Source of the DNA: Parendozoicomonas haliclonae
Lineage (GTDB): Bacteria > Pseudomonadota > Gammaproteobacteria > Pseudomonadales > Endozoicomonadaceae
Direction of reading: 5' to 3'
Length of the DNA stretch: 64,000 bases
Assembly (NCBI RefSeq): GCF_900174585.1
Contig: NZ_FWPT01000004.1
Location: forward strand, 434,001 to 498,000
The notes under the pieces are model-generated. The model was not told the origin of the DNA. It saw nothing but the letters and a program-made list of their open reading frames with translations, and did not search any database. Positions 1 to 11,089 of this stretch are shown here, in pieces. Both the position numbers and the translations under genes were made by a program. Within the stretch, counting starts at the first letter, position 1, and the number at the start of each line of letters is the position of its first letter.

Positions 1-278
1 TAATAAATAGTTGGAATCGCAACCCATTTACAGCAGAAATTGATTACCGATTTAAACAATCCCTCAAGGCTGGAACAGACAAATGCTGTCGTCACTCGAT
101 ATTTTTTTAACCGCTTGATGCGTGCCTGCGAAGGTCTATCAGGAGATTCAGGAAATGAGTTCTTACCTTCAACGACTGCGAGCTGATTTTGAACCTGCTC
201 TTCACTAGAAAAGCGGTGGTAGCCTCCAGTAGAAGATATATTGTGATGAATTGCGCCGGCCTGATTCATATCTGCCAT
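1..278 (-). CDS. Partial hypothetical protein (5' end only)
   Basis: An open frame on the minus strand starts at an ATG at 278 (a second ATG lies at 269) and runs off the left edge without a stop, giving about 92 residues. A GGGATGG stretch lies just before the second ATG and could serve as its ribosome binding site. The visible part is polar and then basic, with a Cys-containing hydrophobic patch near the edge. I do not recognise the family. It could be the N-terminus of a larger protein or a chance frame. The lack of any stop over 278 bases and the usable start site favour a real gene. Confidence 0.45.
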   Translation of the reverse strand, partial: MADMNQAGAIHHNISSTGGYHRFSSEEQVQNQLAVVEGKNSFPESPDRPSQARIKRLKKYRVTTAFVCSSLEGLFKSVINFCCKWVAIPTIY

Positions 279-339
279 CCCTGAGAGTATTACTCAGCTT
301 TGACAGAGTAGGCGGGGAAAGTGTTCTTAAGAGAGGGAT

Positions 340-368
340 CCGGATTGTCAGATCAACTAACAATCCGG
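340..368 (-). terminator. Hairpin after gmhA, possible terminator
   Basis: Perfect 9-bp inverted repeat (CCGGATTGT at 340-348, ACAATCCGG at 360-368) with an 11-base loop, 22 bases past the gmhA stop. No clear U-run follows on the minus strand, so intrinsic termination is uncertain. Confidence 0.35.
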
Positions 369-389
369 TTAGAGAGCAATAGCCCCCAA

Positions 390-971
390 TCAGGCCATGT
401 GTTTCTCAATCAGGCCAATCAGGATATGAATAATCTTGATGTGTACTTCCTGAATACGATCTGCATAGCCAAAATGAGGGACACAGATCTCTACATCAGC
501 GATACCAGCCATCTTGCCGCCATCTTTGCCGGTCAGGGCGATAGTCTTCATCCCCTTGGCAGAGGCAGCTTCAAAGGCCTTGATAATGTTTGCTGAGTTA
601 CCGCTGGTGCTGATACCCAGAAGAACATCGCCCTGCAGGCCTACAGCCTCAACATAACGGCTGAAGACATAGTCATAGCCGAAATCATTACTGACACAGG
701 AGAGGTGGCTTGGGTCAGAGATTGCAATCCCCGGATAACCAGGGCGATTGTCACGATAACGGCCGGTCAGCTCTTCCGCAAAGTGCATGGCATCACAGTG
801 TGAACCACCATTACCGCAAGACAGCACCTTGCCATTGCTTTTAAAAGACTCGGCAATCAGCGCTGCGGCGCTTTGAATGTTCTGAATCTGCTTTTCATCT
901 GCGAGAAAACGGGCCAGCACTTCCTGTGCCTCGGTCAGCTCACCTTTAATAAATGCTTGAATATCCTGCAT
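390..971 (-). CDS. gmhA: Phosphoheptose isomerase GmhA
   Basis: Cytoplasmic SIS-domain isomerase converting sedoheptulose 7-phosphate to D-glycero-D-manno-heptose 7-phosphate, the first step to the ADP-heptose of the lipopolysaccharide inner core. The 193-residue protein matches the family length. It carries the sugar-phosphate loops SCGNGGSH (51-58) and STSGNS (121-126) and the C-terminal [10 protein letters not shown] stretch with family metal and catalytic residues. The start at 971 follows an AGGAAGG ribosome binding site; an upstream in-frame start would only add a 12-residue tail. It follows gyrB but is separated from it by a strong terminator, so it probably has its own promoter in the 1008-1053 gap or further up. 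The related SIS protein DiaA is the main alternative, but the sequence is GmhA-like throughout. Confidence 0.95.
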   Translation of the reverse strand: MQDIQAFIKGELTEAQEVLARFLADEKQIQNIQSAAALIAESFKSNGKVLSCGNGGSHCDAMHFAEELTGRYRDNRPGYPGIAISDPSHLSCVSNDFGYDYVFSRYVEAVGLQGDVLLGISTSGNSANIIKAFEAASAKGMKTIALTGKDGGKMAGIADVEICVPHFGYADRIQEVHIKIIHILIGLIEKHMA

Positions 972-1017
972 ATTTTCCTTCCTGCTTAATTTAGCTTCAC
1001 AACTCACGGGAAGAGAA

Positions 1018-1047
1018 AAAAGCCGGTCATTCTCTGGACCGGCTTTT
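1018..1047 (-). terminator. Rho-independent terminator of gyrB
   Basis: 11-bp stem (AAAAGCCGGTC / GACCGGCTTTT) with an 8-base loop. Read on the minus strand it ends in a run of T, 7 bases past the gyrB stop. It closes the dnaA-dnaN-recF-gyrB operon. Confidence 0.85.
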
Positions 1048-1053
1048 CGTACT

Positions 1054-3513
<2,460 letters not shown>

Positions 3514-3560
3514 CTATTAACTACTGGCTTGGTTATCCTGCATCCATCAGGTTCATTCCG

Positions 3561-4694
3561 TCAGGCACTTGCTTCAGCAGCTGGCTCGACAGAATCTTCG
3601 AGAATAACACCATGTTCCACATGGAACATTTTTACATCTTTATCAGTTCCCCAGGCATCAGCCAGGGCACCTTGCTCAACACAGGTAATAAACACCTGTG
3701 CATCCATGTTTCCCAGCATGCGGCACAATTTATACCGATGCTCTTTGTCCAGCTCTGATGGAAGATCATCTATTAAATAGACGCAGCCAAATGCTTTGCT
3801 TTCACTGAACAATTTTCCCTGAGCCAATTTCAGGGCGCAAACTACAGCTTTCTGCTGTCCCCTCGAAAGGCTTTCTACGGCAGGCGCACCTTTATGCCGA
3901 ATTCGGATATCAGCCCTGTGAGGGCCCCAATGGGTGTATCCGGATTCAAGATCCCGTTTAAGGGATCGATCGAGGACTTCCCGCAAACTGGACTCTTTAT
4001 CCCAGCCTCGGGTGTAGGAGATCTGAATATCAGATAAATCTGTCAGCTGAGCCAAGGTCTCTTCAAAGACGGGCTTTAGCTTTTCAAAGTAGCTTTGCCG
4101 ATAGCTATCTATCTCTTCACCACTATGGGCAAGCTCGACATTCCAGACATCCAACAGCGAATCAGCTATTTTACCATGTCGAGCGCTACTATTCCTCAAG
4201 AATGCATTCCGCTGCTTCATAGCTTTTTGAGCCCGTTTCCAGGCATTCAAAAAGCGATGTTCCACATGGAACACTCCCCAATCCAAAAACTGACGACGAT
4301 CTTTGGGGCTACCTTCCAGTAAGCGGAAGGTATCAGGATTTATGACTTGAAGAGGGAGTATGGCGGCAAGATCGGAAGTGAGACGGGCAGACTCACCATT
4401 AATATGAACCTTACAACTGGCATCTTGTGTGCGTGAGACACCCAGAGCCCAGGAGTGCTCGCCGGCTCCAACCTTACCAAAAACAATACAGGCTTCTTGC
4501 CCCTGACGTATCACAGACTTCACTTTGGTTGATCGAAACGAACGGGCAGTACCAAGAAGATGAATAGCTTCCAGAAAACTGGTTTTTCCGCTGCCGTTAA
4601 CGCCGTGAAGAATATTGATCGAGGGGGAGGGGGTTAAGGTCACAGATACAAGGTTTCTTGTATCCGTGACGCTGATCTTCTCAAGACAGGACAT
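3561..4694 (-). CDS. recF: DNA recombination and repair protein RecF
   Basis: SMC-like ATPase that, with RecO and RecR, loads RecA at gaps and stalled forks. The 377-residue protein has a Walker A loop GVNGSGKT (31-38), an ABC-type signature LSRGQQ near residue 277 and a Walker B segment ending IDDLPSELD. It sits 22 bases after dnaN, as in most proteobacteria. Two identical 16-bp parS palindromes lie within the gene, and both encode the peptide FHVEH (around residues 142-146 and 357-361). The second falls in the poorly conserved C-terminal tail, which is slightly longer than in E. coli RecF. The protein therefore seems to tolerate sequence kept for chromosome partitioning. Confidence 0.97.
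   Translation of the reverse strand: MSCLEKISVTDTRNLVSVTLTPSPSINILHGVNGSGKTSFLEAIHLLGTARSFRSTKVKSVIRQGQEACIVFGKVGAGEHSWALGVSRTQDASCKVHINGESARLTSDLAAILPLQVINPDTFRLLEGSPKDRRQFLDWGVFHVEHRFLNAWKRAQKAMKQRNAFLRNSSARHGKIADSLLDVWNVELAHSGEEIDSYRQSYFEKLKPVFEETLAQLTDLSDIQISYTRGWDKESSLREVLDRSLKRDLESGYTHWGPHRADIRIRHKGAPAVESLSRGQQKAVVCALKLAQGKLFSESKAFGCVYLIDDLPSELDKEHRYKLCRMLGNMDAQVFITCVEQGALADAWGTDKDVKMFHVEHGVILEDSVEPAAEASA
3613..3628. other. parS partition site 1 (inside recF)
   Basis: TGTTCCACATGGAACA, a perfect 16-bp palindrome that matches the Pseudomonas-type ParB-binding parS consensus. It lies in the 3' end of recF. parAB are encoded about 12.6 kb away on the other side of the origin. Confidence 0.9.
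4258..4273. other. parS partition site 2 (inside recF)
   Basis: Second exact copy of TGTTCCACATGGAACA, 645 bp from the first and also within recF. No further copy was noticed in the window. Confidence 0.9.
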
Positions 4695-4716
4695 CTAAGA
4701 GAGAGCAAAGAAAAAA

Positions 4717-5820
4717 TCAGAGACGCATCGGCATAACAACGTACACAGAGTCGCTGTTTTCAGGCTCTTCTACCAGTGCACTGCTGTTAGGGTCGGACAA
4801 AGTCAGCTTAACTGCATCACCATCAATAACAGACAGCACATCCAGCAGATAGCTCACGTTAAAGCCGATCTCGAGGCCTGCACCATCATAGTTAACGGTG
4901 ACTTCTTCTTCCGCTTCTTCCTGCTCTGGGTTGTTCGCCATGATCTTGACCGTGTTCTGGTCCAGCATCAGACGAATGCCACGATACTTCTCATTGGAGA
5001 GGATGGAAGCACGATTCAGAGCCTGACGCAGGGTCTGACGGTCACCAATCACAAACTTGTCGCCACCGCGTGGAAGAACGCGCTCGTAATCCGGGAACTT
5101 ACCGTCAACCAGCTTGGAGGTGAAAATAAAATCACCGGTGGTTGCACGGATATGGTTGGCGCCCAGAGTGATATTCACGATCTCTTCGCCATCCGTCAGC
5201 AGACGAGCGAGTTCGAGAATACCTTTGCGAGGAACGATCACCTGATGACGCTCCTGCTGGCTGATATCTGCATCGACTGTGCACATAGCCAGACGGTGAC
5301 CATCAGTCGCAACAGAACGCAGAGCGTGCTCACGGACTTCCAGGAGCATACCGTTCAGGTAGTAGCGAACATCCTGCTGAGCCATGGCAAAACCAGTACG
5401 ATCGATCAGACGACGTAGACGGGATTGGTTAATGGCAAAGGAGTAAGAGGCAGACTCTTCATCAATATTCGGAAATTCATTCGCTGGCAGAGTAGACAGC
5501 GTAAACCGGGAACGACCGGAACGGAAAATAACCCGCTGATCTTCCAGCAGGAAGGTGATCTCACTATCTTCCGGCAGAGACTTACAGATATCCATTAACT
5601 TACGTGCTGGAACGGTGATTTCACCGTCTTCAGCCGGCTTGTCGAGATGTACCCGGCCAACCAGTTCCACTTCCAGATCGGTACCAGTCAGGGAGAGCGT
5701 ATCGCCTTCAACAACCAGCAACACGTTAGACAGTACGGGGAGTGTTTGCCTGCGTTCAACAACGCCAGCAACCAGCAAAAGTGGCTTCAGCAGGGCTTCC
5801 CGGTTAATGGTAAATTTCAT
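4717..5820 (-). CDS. dnaN: DNA polymerase III beta sliding clamp
   Basis: Ring-shaped processivity clamp that tethers DNA polymerase III and many repair and regulatory proteins to DNA. The 367-residue protein is full length for the family and shows three tandem clamp folds. It starts MKFTINREALLKPL and ends in the conserved VVMPMRL, which forms part of the hydrophobic client pocket. It follows dnaA by 94 bases and precedes recF by 22, so it is probably read from the dnaA promoter and an internal one in the 5821-5914 gap. No truncation or unusual feature is visible. Confidence 0.98.
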   Translation of the reverse strand: MKFTINREALLKPLLLVAGVVERRQTLPVLSNVLLVVEGDTLSLTGTDLEVELVGRVHLDKPAEDGEITVPARKLMDICKSLPEDSEITFLLEDQRVIFRSGRSRFTLSTLPANEFPNIDEESASYSFAINQSRLRRLIDRTGFAMAQQDVRYYLNGMLLEVREHALRSVATDGHRLAMCTVDADISQQERHQVIVPRKGILELARLLTDGEEIVNITLGANHIRATTGDFIFTSKLVDGKFPDYERVLPRGGDKFVIGDRQTLRQALNRASILSNEKYRGIRLMLDQNTVKIMANNPEQEEAEEEVTVNYDGAGLEIGFNVSYLLDVLSVIDGDAVKLTLSDPNSSALVEEPENSDSVYVVMPMRL

Positions 5821-5914
5821 TGTTTCCTTTCTCGCCTCTAGCTAAGGAAATTCATCTAAATCTGGATAACGCTACAACTCAGCTTACTCATAAAAACATA
5901 AGGTCTTTATGACA

Positions 5915-7789
5915 TTAGCTGGTTAGCAGCCTCAGAAGATTCTTATGATCTTCTGCAATTTCAGCATCTGTCTCACACAACTGCTTAACCTTACGACAGG
6001 CATGCAATACGGTTGTGTGATCACGGCCACCATAGGCATCCCCAATTTCCGGGAGACTATGGTTAGTCAGTTCCTTGGACAAAGCCATGGCAATCTGTCT
6101 TGGTCTTGCTACAGAACGGCTGCGTCTTTTCGACAGTATGTCTGAAATTTTAATCTTGTAATACTCAGCCACAGTGCGCTGAATATTTTCAATACTGACC
6201 TGTTTATCCTGGAGAGCCAAAAGATCTTTTAAAGACTCACGTATTAAATCTACATCAATCTTGCGCCCCATAAAATGGGCACTGGCAATTACCCGCTTTA
6301 ATGCACCTTCCAACTCACGAACATTGGAACGAATACGCTGGGCAATAAAGAAAGCAGACTCGTGTGGCAGATCGATTTTGGCCTGTTCCGCCTTCTTCAT
6401 AAGAATGGCGACACGGGTTTCCAGTTCCGGTGGTTCTACTGCAACCGTTAATCCCCAGCCAAAACGGGACTTCAAACGTTCTTCCAGACCGGCAATCTCT
6501 TTTGGATAACGGTCACAGGTCAGAATCATCTGCTGGCCACCTTCAAGCAACGCATTAAAGGTGTGGAAAAACTCTTCCTGGGAACGCTCTTTACCGGCAA
6601 AGAACTGAATATCATCAATCAGCAGTGCATCAACACTGCGATAATAACGTTTGAAATCGTTAATGGCATTCAGTTGCAGAGCCTTCACCATATCCGCAAC
6701 GAAACGCTCAGAGTGCAGATAAATAATCTTGGCATCCGGGTTCTGCTTAGCCAGCTGGTTACCCACAGCGTGCATAAGGTGGGTTTTACCAAGACCCACA
6801 CCACCATAAAGGAACAGTGGGTTGTAGGCAGAGCCAGGGTTCTCAGCAACCTGTTTGGCGGCAGCCAAAGCCAACTGGTTGGATTTACCTTCCACAAAGG
6901 TATCAAACACAAAGGTACGGTTCAGAGAACTGGTATGTTTGATACTGCCTTCCACTTCAACCGGGCGCTGCTTGGGGATAACCACTTTCGGCGCAGGCGG
7001 AGTAATAATGGTGGGCTCGTTATATTCGATTTGTGAAGACGGCGGCTGCGATGAAAGTGGCGTCACTTCAATCGAGGGATTATCACCCGCAACATTCACT
7101 TCAGCCTTGGGCTGATAGTTTCTATCTTCACCTTGGGAAGAACGCAGCGGGTTAACAAACCGCTGGCGCACAGCCGCAGGAGTCAGAACCGTTTCTGTCT
7201 CATTGGCAACACCTGTTAACTCTTTCTCCAGCTCAGCAACCACAGTCGCATCAGAAGCCGAAGAGGACTCCTGACGAGCAGGCTGCCCATAACCGGAAGA
7301 CGCAGTTGATTCGTTCCGAGAAGGAGCAGAGGAGCCCTGTGGCTGGCTGTAAAGATCGAGAATAGCCTGACCATTGTCTTCATCATGACTGCGCTTAGGT
7401 TGCTCCTGAAAGCGCGAGGAGAACCCTGATGAACCCGAGGAAAACCCGGAACTGGATGGTGATGAGGAACGGCTGCTGGTCGCAGAGCTGCGACTACCGG
7501 ACATACGCATACCAAAAGAAGGTCTGCGATTACTCACTCCCAAAGCAATAGCGGGTGGATTGCCATCCGACAAATCCATGAAGATTTCTTCTATACGGGG
7601 CAGGTACTTGTCTTTCACCCAATCGAGGACAAACCGGTTTGGAGCCAGAAGACACAGCTCATCTTGGTCAGCCATGACTTTGAGCGGGCGCAACCAGGTA
7701 TTGAACTGCTGAATAGGCAGCTCGTCCTGAAGGATTTCCATGCACTTCTGCCAGAGTTCACGTGGCACTGGGACAACTCCGGTCATCAA
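5915..7789 (-). CDS. dnaA: Chromosomal replication initiator DnaA
   Basis: AAA+ ATPase that binds 9-bp DnaA boxes in oriC, melts the origin and recruits the DnaB helicase. At 624 residues it is much longer than E. coli DnaA (467). The excess is in domain II, roughly residues 90-285, a low-complexity linker rich in Ser, Gly, Gln and Pro. Domain I (about 1-85) has the [10 protein letters not shown] helix. Domain III starts near [10 protein letters not shown] and has Walker A GGVGLGKT (about 328) and Walker B LLIDDIQF. Domain IV ends with the DNA-binding signature [12 protein letters not shown]. The start is one of two adjacent ATGs at 7789/7786. DnaA boxes upstream suggest autoregulation. Confidence 0.98.
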   Translation of the reverse strand: MMTGVVPVPRELWQKCMEILQDELPIQQFNTWLRPLKVMADQDELCLLAPNRFVLDWVKDKYLPRIEEIFMDLSDGNPPAIALGVSNRRPSFGMRMSGSRSSATSSRSSSPSSSGFSSGSSGFSSRFQEQPKRSHDEDNGQAILDLYSQPQGSSAPSRNESTASSGYGQPARQESSSASDATVVAELEKELTGVANETETVLTPAAVRQRFVNPLRSSQGEDRNYQPKAEVNVAGDNPSIEVTPLSSQPPSSQIEYNEPTIITPPAPKVVIPKQRPVEVEGSIKHTSSLNRTFVFDTFVEGKSNQLALAAAKQVAENPGSAYNPLFLYGGVGLGKTHLMHAVGNQLAKQNPDAKIIYLHSERFVADMVKALQLNAINDFKRYYRSVDALLIDDIQFFAGKERSQEEFFHTFNALLEGGQQMILTCDRYPKEIAGLEERLKSRFGWGLTVAVEPPELETRVAILMKKAEQAKIDLPHESAFFIAQRIRSNVRELEGALKRVIASAHFMGRKIDVDLIRESLKDLLALQDKQVSIENIQRTVAEYYKIKISDILSKRRSRSVARPRQIAMALSKELTNHSLPEIGDAYGGRDHTTVLHACRKVKQLCETDAEIAEDHKNLLRLLTS

Positions 7790-8370
7790 AACGACGGTGA
7801 TTAATAGGTGTTGAAAACTTTTCCATTCTATCCCGATCAGGGCAGGTTATCCACACCCCAAAACGTTCAAGACACCCTATTTTTGCTGGGAATTTCCACG
7901 TTTTTCAAGTGCTTAACGAAAACAACTTTCAGGCTGTGGATAGCGTAACGAAAAAGCAATCTGTGGATATCTTTGTGAGAAACTGTGAGGCAAAAAACAA
8001 AATCTATTTATTAACAGCAAGTTCTGCGTACTTTCTGCTAAATAACACGAGCGGGGATAACTGAGAAAACAAAGAATGGATTCTGTACCGTAACAACTCA
8101 GTTCAACGGAAAGGAATAACCGAAACCCGTGTAAATGAAGACAGTAAAAAAACAGGAATAGCTGCCATAATTGCTGCATCGAGGCAGTAATATGCGATAT
8201 AGTGATAAATTGCCTATTTTTTATACTGCTTTTAAATTGACGCTAAATATAGTATTCCCTAAAATTGCGCGTCATTTTATTTTTCTCGTTTTTAACATCC
8301 CGTGTTATCGGTTCCGTTATGGCGAGGCAGCATCGAACCTGTTCGATACCAACCTTAAGAGTGATTGATC
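7790..8370. other. Probable origin of replication (oriC), dnaA-rpmH intergenic region
   Basis: This 580-bp gene-free region lies between divergent dnaA and rpmH, the place of oriC in Pseudomonas and relatives. It holds a perfect DnaA box TTATCCACA (7847-7855) and two near-perfect boxes on the other strand, TGTGGATAG (7935-7943) and TGTGGATAT (7962-7970). Long A+T stretches at about 7990-8030 and 8200-8300 could serve as the unwinding element. It must also contain the dnaA and rpmH promoters. A second A+T-rich gap before mnmG is a weaker candidate. Confidence 0.75.
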
Positions 8371-8505
8371 ATGAAAAGAACTTTTCAGCCTAGCGTCCTG
8401 AAGCGTAAGCGTACTCACGGTTTCCGCGCCCGTATGGCAACCAAGAACGGCCGTGCTGTTCTGAACCGTCGTCGTGCTAAAGGCCGTAAGCGTCTGTCAG
8501 CCTGA
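8371..8505 (+). CDS. rpmH: 50S ribosomal protein L34
   Basis: Small, very basic protein of the large ribosomal subunit. The 44-residue product starts MKRTFQPS and continues with the usual arginine/lysine-rich sequence ([18 protein letters not shown], ending RLSA). It is first in the rpmH-rnpA-yidD-yidC group and is divergent from dnaA across the origin. The stop is 20 bases before rnpA, which suggests a shared transcript, as is typical of this locus. Confidence 0.98.
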   Translation: MKRTFQPSVLKRKRTHGFRARMATKNGRAVLNRRRAKGRKRLSA

Positions 8506-8525
8506 TTTCCGATCAGGGCCTGAAC

Positions 8526-8942
8526 ATGATCTTCGGTTTCAGCCGTGACCTAAGGCTGCTGAAGGCATCAGAGTTCAAACGGGTTTTCGATAAGGCAGAA
8601 GTAAAAGTTTCCGACCAGAACATTCTTATCCTGGCCAGAAGGAACGACCTGGATATTTCCAGACTCGGTCTGGTTATCGCCAAGAAGAATGTAAAAACCG
8701 CAGTATCCCGAAACAGGATAAAGCGGGTAATTCGTGAGACCTTTCGCCATAGCCAGAACAGTCTTAAGGGACTCGATTACGTTGTACTGGCCCGAAAAGG
8801 CCTGGGCGAACTCGACAACAGGCAACTGCACAGCCTGCTCAATAAGCAGTGGTTGCGCGCTCAAAAGAAAAAATCAGGAGCGGCTCACCAGATCAGAAAA
8901 CGGTCTGACTCTCCTGAAAGAGCACCAGCCCCTGTTGGTTAA
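8526..8942 (+). CDS. rnpA: Ribonuclease P protein component
   Basis: Basic protein that binds the catalytic M1 RNA and assists 5' maturation of pre-tRNAs. The 138-residue protein has the family motif NRIKRVIRETFR (RNR region) and an N-terminal FSRDLRLLKASEF. The last 25 or so residues are a basic, proline-containing tail. It follows rpmH by 20 bases and is followed 63 bases later by yidD. The reading frames of rnpA and yidD do not overlap here, unlike in some relatives. Confidence 0.96.
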   Translation: MIFGFSRDLRLLKASEFKRVFDKAEVKVSDQNILILARRNDLDISRLGLVIAKKNVKTAVSRNRIKRVIRETFRHSQNSLKGLDYVVLARKGLGELDNRQLHSLLNKQWLRAQKKKSGAAHQIRKRSDSPERAPAPVG

Positions 8943-9005
8943 TATTCCACAGGGGTTTGCCTGCATGCTTTTGAAGAGCTGCTTTAAAACAACCAGGTAC
9001 AGAAC

Positions 9006-9290
9006 ATGAATCCAGTCCGATCGTTCGTTCTGTTACTGATAAGGGGATACCAGCTCGGTATCAGTCCCCTTATGGCAAACCGCTGCCGCTTTTACCCCTC
9101 CTGCTCCTCCTATGCCACGGAAGCCATCACCCTTCACGGCATCCTGAAAGGCGGATACCTCACATGTCTTCGTTTACTACGCTGTCATCCGTTTCATGCG
9201 GGCGGTTACGATCCTGTACCCGGCAGCCAGGAATATCAGGCATTGAACCAGGTGGACCCGGATACCCCTAACCGTTTTGATGGCCAATAA
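9006..9290 (+). CDS. yidD: Membrane protein insertion efficiency factor YidD
   Basis: Small protein thought to assist YidC in inserting inner-membrane proteins. The 94-residue sequence has the family pattern: an N-terminal amphipathic or hydrophobic segment ([16 protein letters not shown]), three cysteines in [11 protein letters not shown] and LLRCHPFH, and GGYDPVP. It lies directly before yidC with a gap of only 3 bases, which indicates coupled translation. Confidence 0.95.
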   Translation: MNPVRSFVLLLIRGYQLGISPLMANRCRFYPSCSSYATEAITLHGILKGGYLTCLRLLRCHPFHAGGYDPVPGSQEYQALNQVDPDTPNRFDGQ

Positions 9291-9293
9291 ATC

Positions 9294-10937
9294 ATGGATT
9301 TGCAACGTACCCTCTTAATCGCGGGTCTGGTTGTTGTCGGCTACCTGATGGTGCTGCAATGGAACCAGGATTATAACCAGCCGCAGCCCGTTACCCAGTC
9401 GGCTCAGCAGCTCCCTGCCAGCAATGCTCCTGAAGCACCTGTTGCCCAGTCAGCCTCTGACGTACCGACTCTGCCTGGCACCAATGTCAGTACTCCGAAG
9501 GCCGCCTCCCAGGCGCAGCTGATTACTGTCACCACTGACACTCTGATTCTGACAATCGACACCCGTGGTGGTGACATTGTTCGTGCAGAGCTGCCCAAGT
9601 TCACCCGCACCAAAGGGGAAACCACCCCTTTTGTTCTGCTGGAGAACTCCACCAACCGCATGTTCATCTCCCAAAGCGGTCTGACTGGTCAGGACGGTCC
9701 TGATCGTCTGGGTAAGCCGGTATTTACTGCCGCGCAGGCCCAATACACCCTGGGTGACAAGGACGAACTGGTGGTTGATCTGAACCTGAAGAGTGAAAAC
9801 GGTGTGGATATCACCAAGCGTTTCACCTTCAAGCGTGATGTCTACCAGGTGAGCGTGGATTACATCATTCACAACGGCAGCGATGCTGACTGGCGCGGTA
9901 ACTTCTACGCCCAGTTCAAGCGTGACAACACCGAAGATCCAAGCAAGGAAACCAGCAACGCTTCCGGCATGAACACCTACCTGGGTGCCGCCGTTCGTAC
10001 CAGCGACAAGCTGTATGAAAAGCTGCCGTTTGATGAGTTCTCCGATGAGCCGTTCCGCGAGTCTATTGAAGGCGGTTACGCGGCCATCGTTCAGCACTAC
10101 TTCGTGAGTGCCTGGATTCCAAAGCAGGATCAGAAGAACACCTATCAGACCCGCGTATTTGATGGTGACAACATCATCAGCGTGGTTGAGCCGACTGTTA
10201 CAGTTGCACCTGATCAGACGGCAACCGTTGGTGGCATTCTGTACCTCGGTCCTAAGAATCAGGATCGTCTGTCCCAGCTGGCCCAGGGTCTGGATCTGAC
10301 CATCGACTACGGCATGCTGTGGTGGTTCGCCAAGCCGCTGTTCATGCTGCTGAGCTTCCTGCACGGCCTGATCGGCAACTGGGGCTGGAGCATTATTGCC
10401 CTGACTCTGATTGTTAAGGCGATCTTCTTCCCGCTGTCCGCTGCCAGCTATCGCTCCATGGCGAAGATGCGCAAGCTGACACCGAAGATGCAGGCACTGA
10501 AAGAGAAGTACGGTGATGACCGTCAGGGTCTGTCCCAGGCCATGATGAAGCTGTACAAGGATGAGAAAGCCAACCCTATGGGCGGCTGTCTGCCAATTCT
10601 GGTACAGATGCCAGTGTTCATCGCACTGTATTGGGTACTGCTGGAATCCGTTGAACTGCGTCACGCACCATGGATTCTGTGGATTCAGGATCTGTCCCAG
10701 ATGGATCCATACTTCATCCTGCCGCTGATCATGGGTGCTTCCATGTTTGCCCAGCAACTGCTGTCTCCAGCGCCACCAGATCCAATGCAGGCCAAGGTGA
10801 TGAAATTGATGCCAGTTATCTTCACCGTGTTCTTCCTGTGGTTCCCGGCCGGTCTGGTACTGTACTGGGTAACCAACAACCTGCTGTCCATTACTCAGCA
10901 GTGGTACATCACTCGCAAGATTGAAGCAGAAGGCTGA
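9294..10937 (+). CDS. yidC: Membrane protein insertase YidC
   Basis: Inner-membrane insertase acting alone or with SecYEG to place membrane proteins such as the F1Fo subunits a and c encoded downstream in this window. The 547-residue protein has an N-terminal anchor (about 5-20), a variable Gln/Pro/Ala-rich linker, a large periplasmic beta domain, and a C-terminal insertase core with about five membrane segments from residue 340 on. The core includes the NPMGGCLP loop. It ends after a short basic tail and is followed by a terminator, so rpmH-rnpA-yidD-yidC form one unit. Confidence 0.98.
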   Translation: MDLQRTLLIAGLVVVGYLMVLQWNQDYNQPQPVTQSAQQLPASNAPEAPVAQSASDVPTLPGTNVSTPKAASQAQLITVTTDTLILTIDTRGGDIVRAELPKFTRTKGETTPFVLLENSTNRMFISQSGLTGQDGPDRLGKPVFTAAQAQYTLGDKDELVVDLNLKSENGVDITKRFTFKRDVYQVSVDYIIHNGSDADWRGNFYAQFKRDNTEDPSKETSNASGMNTYLGAAVRTSDKLYEKLPFDEFSDEPFRESIEGGYAAIVQHYFVSAWIPKQDQKNTYQTRVFDGDNIISVVEPTVTVAPDQTATVGGILYLGPKNQDRLSQLAQGLDLTIDYGMLWWFAKPLFMLLSFLHGLIGNWGWSIIALTLIVKAIFFPLSAASYRSMAKMRKLTPKMQALKEKYGDDRQGLSQAMMKLYKDEKANPMGGCLPILVQMPVFIALYWVLLESVELRHAPWILWIQDLSQMDPYFILPLIMGASMFAQQLLSPAPPDPMQAKVMKLMPVIFTVFFLWFPAGLVLYWVTNNLLSITQQWYITRKIEAEG

Positions 10938-10965
10938 TAAGCCATTCACTTCAAACCTGTGAATA

Positions 10966-10995
10966 AAAAGCGGACCTTCGGGTTCGCTTTTTTTA
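10966..10995 (+). terminator. Rho-independent terminator after yidC
   Basis: Stem AAAAGCGGACC / GGTTCGCTTTT with loop TTC and one G-U pair, followed by a T-run. It lies 28 bases past the yidC stop and separates it from mnmE. Confidence 0.85.
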
Positions 10996-11089
10996 TGCCT
11001 GAAATATACAAGTTATTCCGCCATTGGGTGCCGGTTCTGAGCGGAGCGGGTTAGACTACTGCCATTCTTTATGTACCGCAGACACTGCA

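Noticed and set aside
9450-10949. 499-codon open frame antisense to yidC
   Set aside because: Shadow of yidC; His/Gln/Val-rich product typical of antisense translation.
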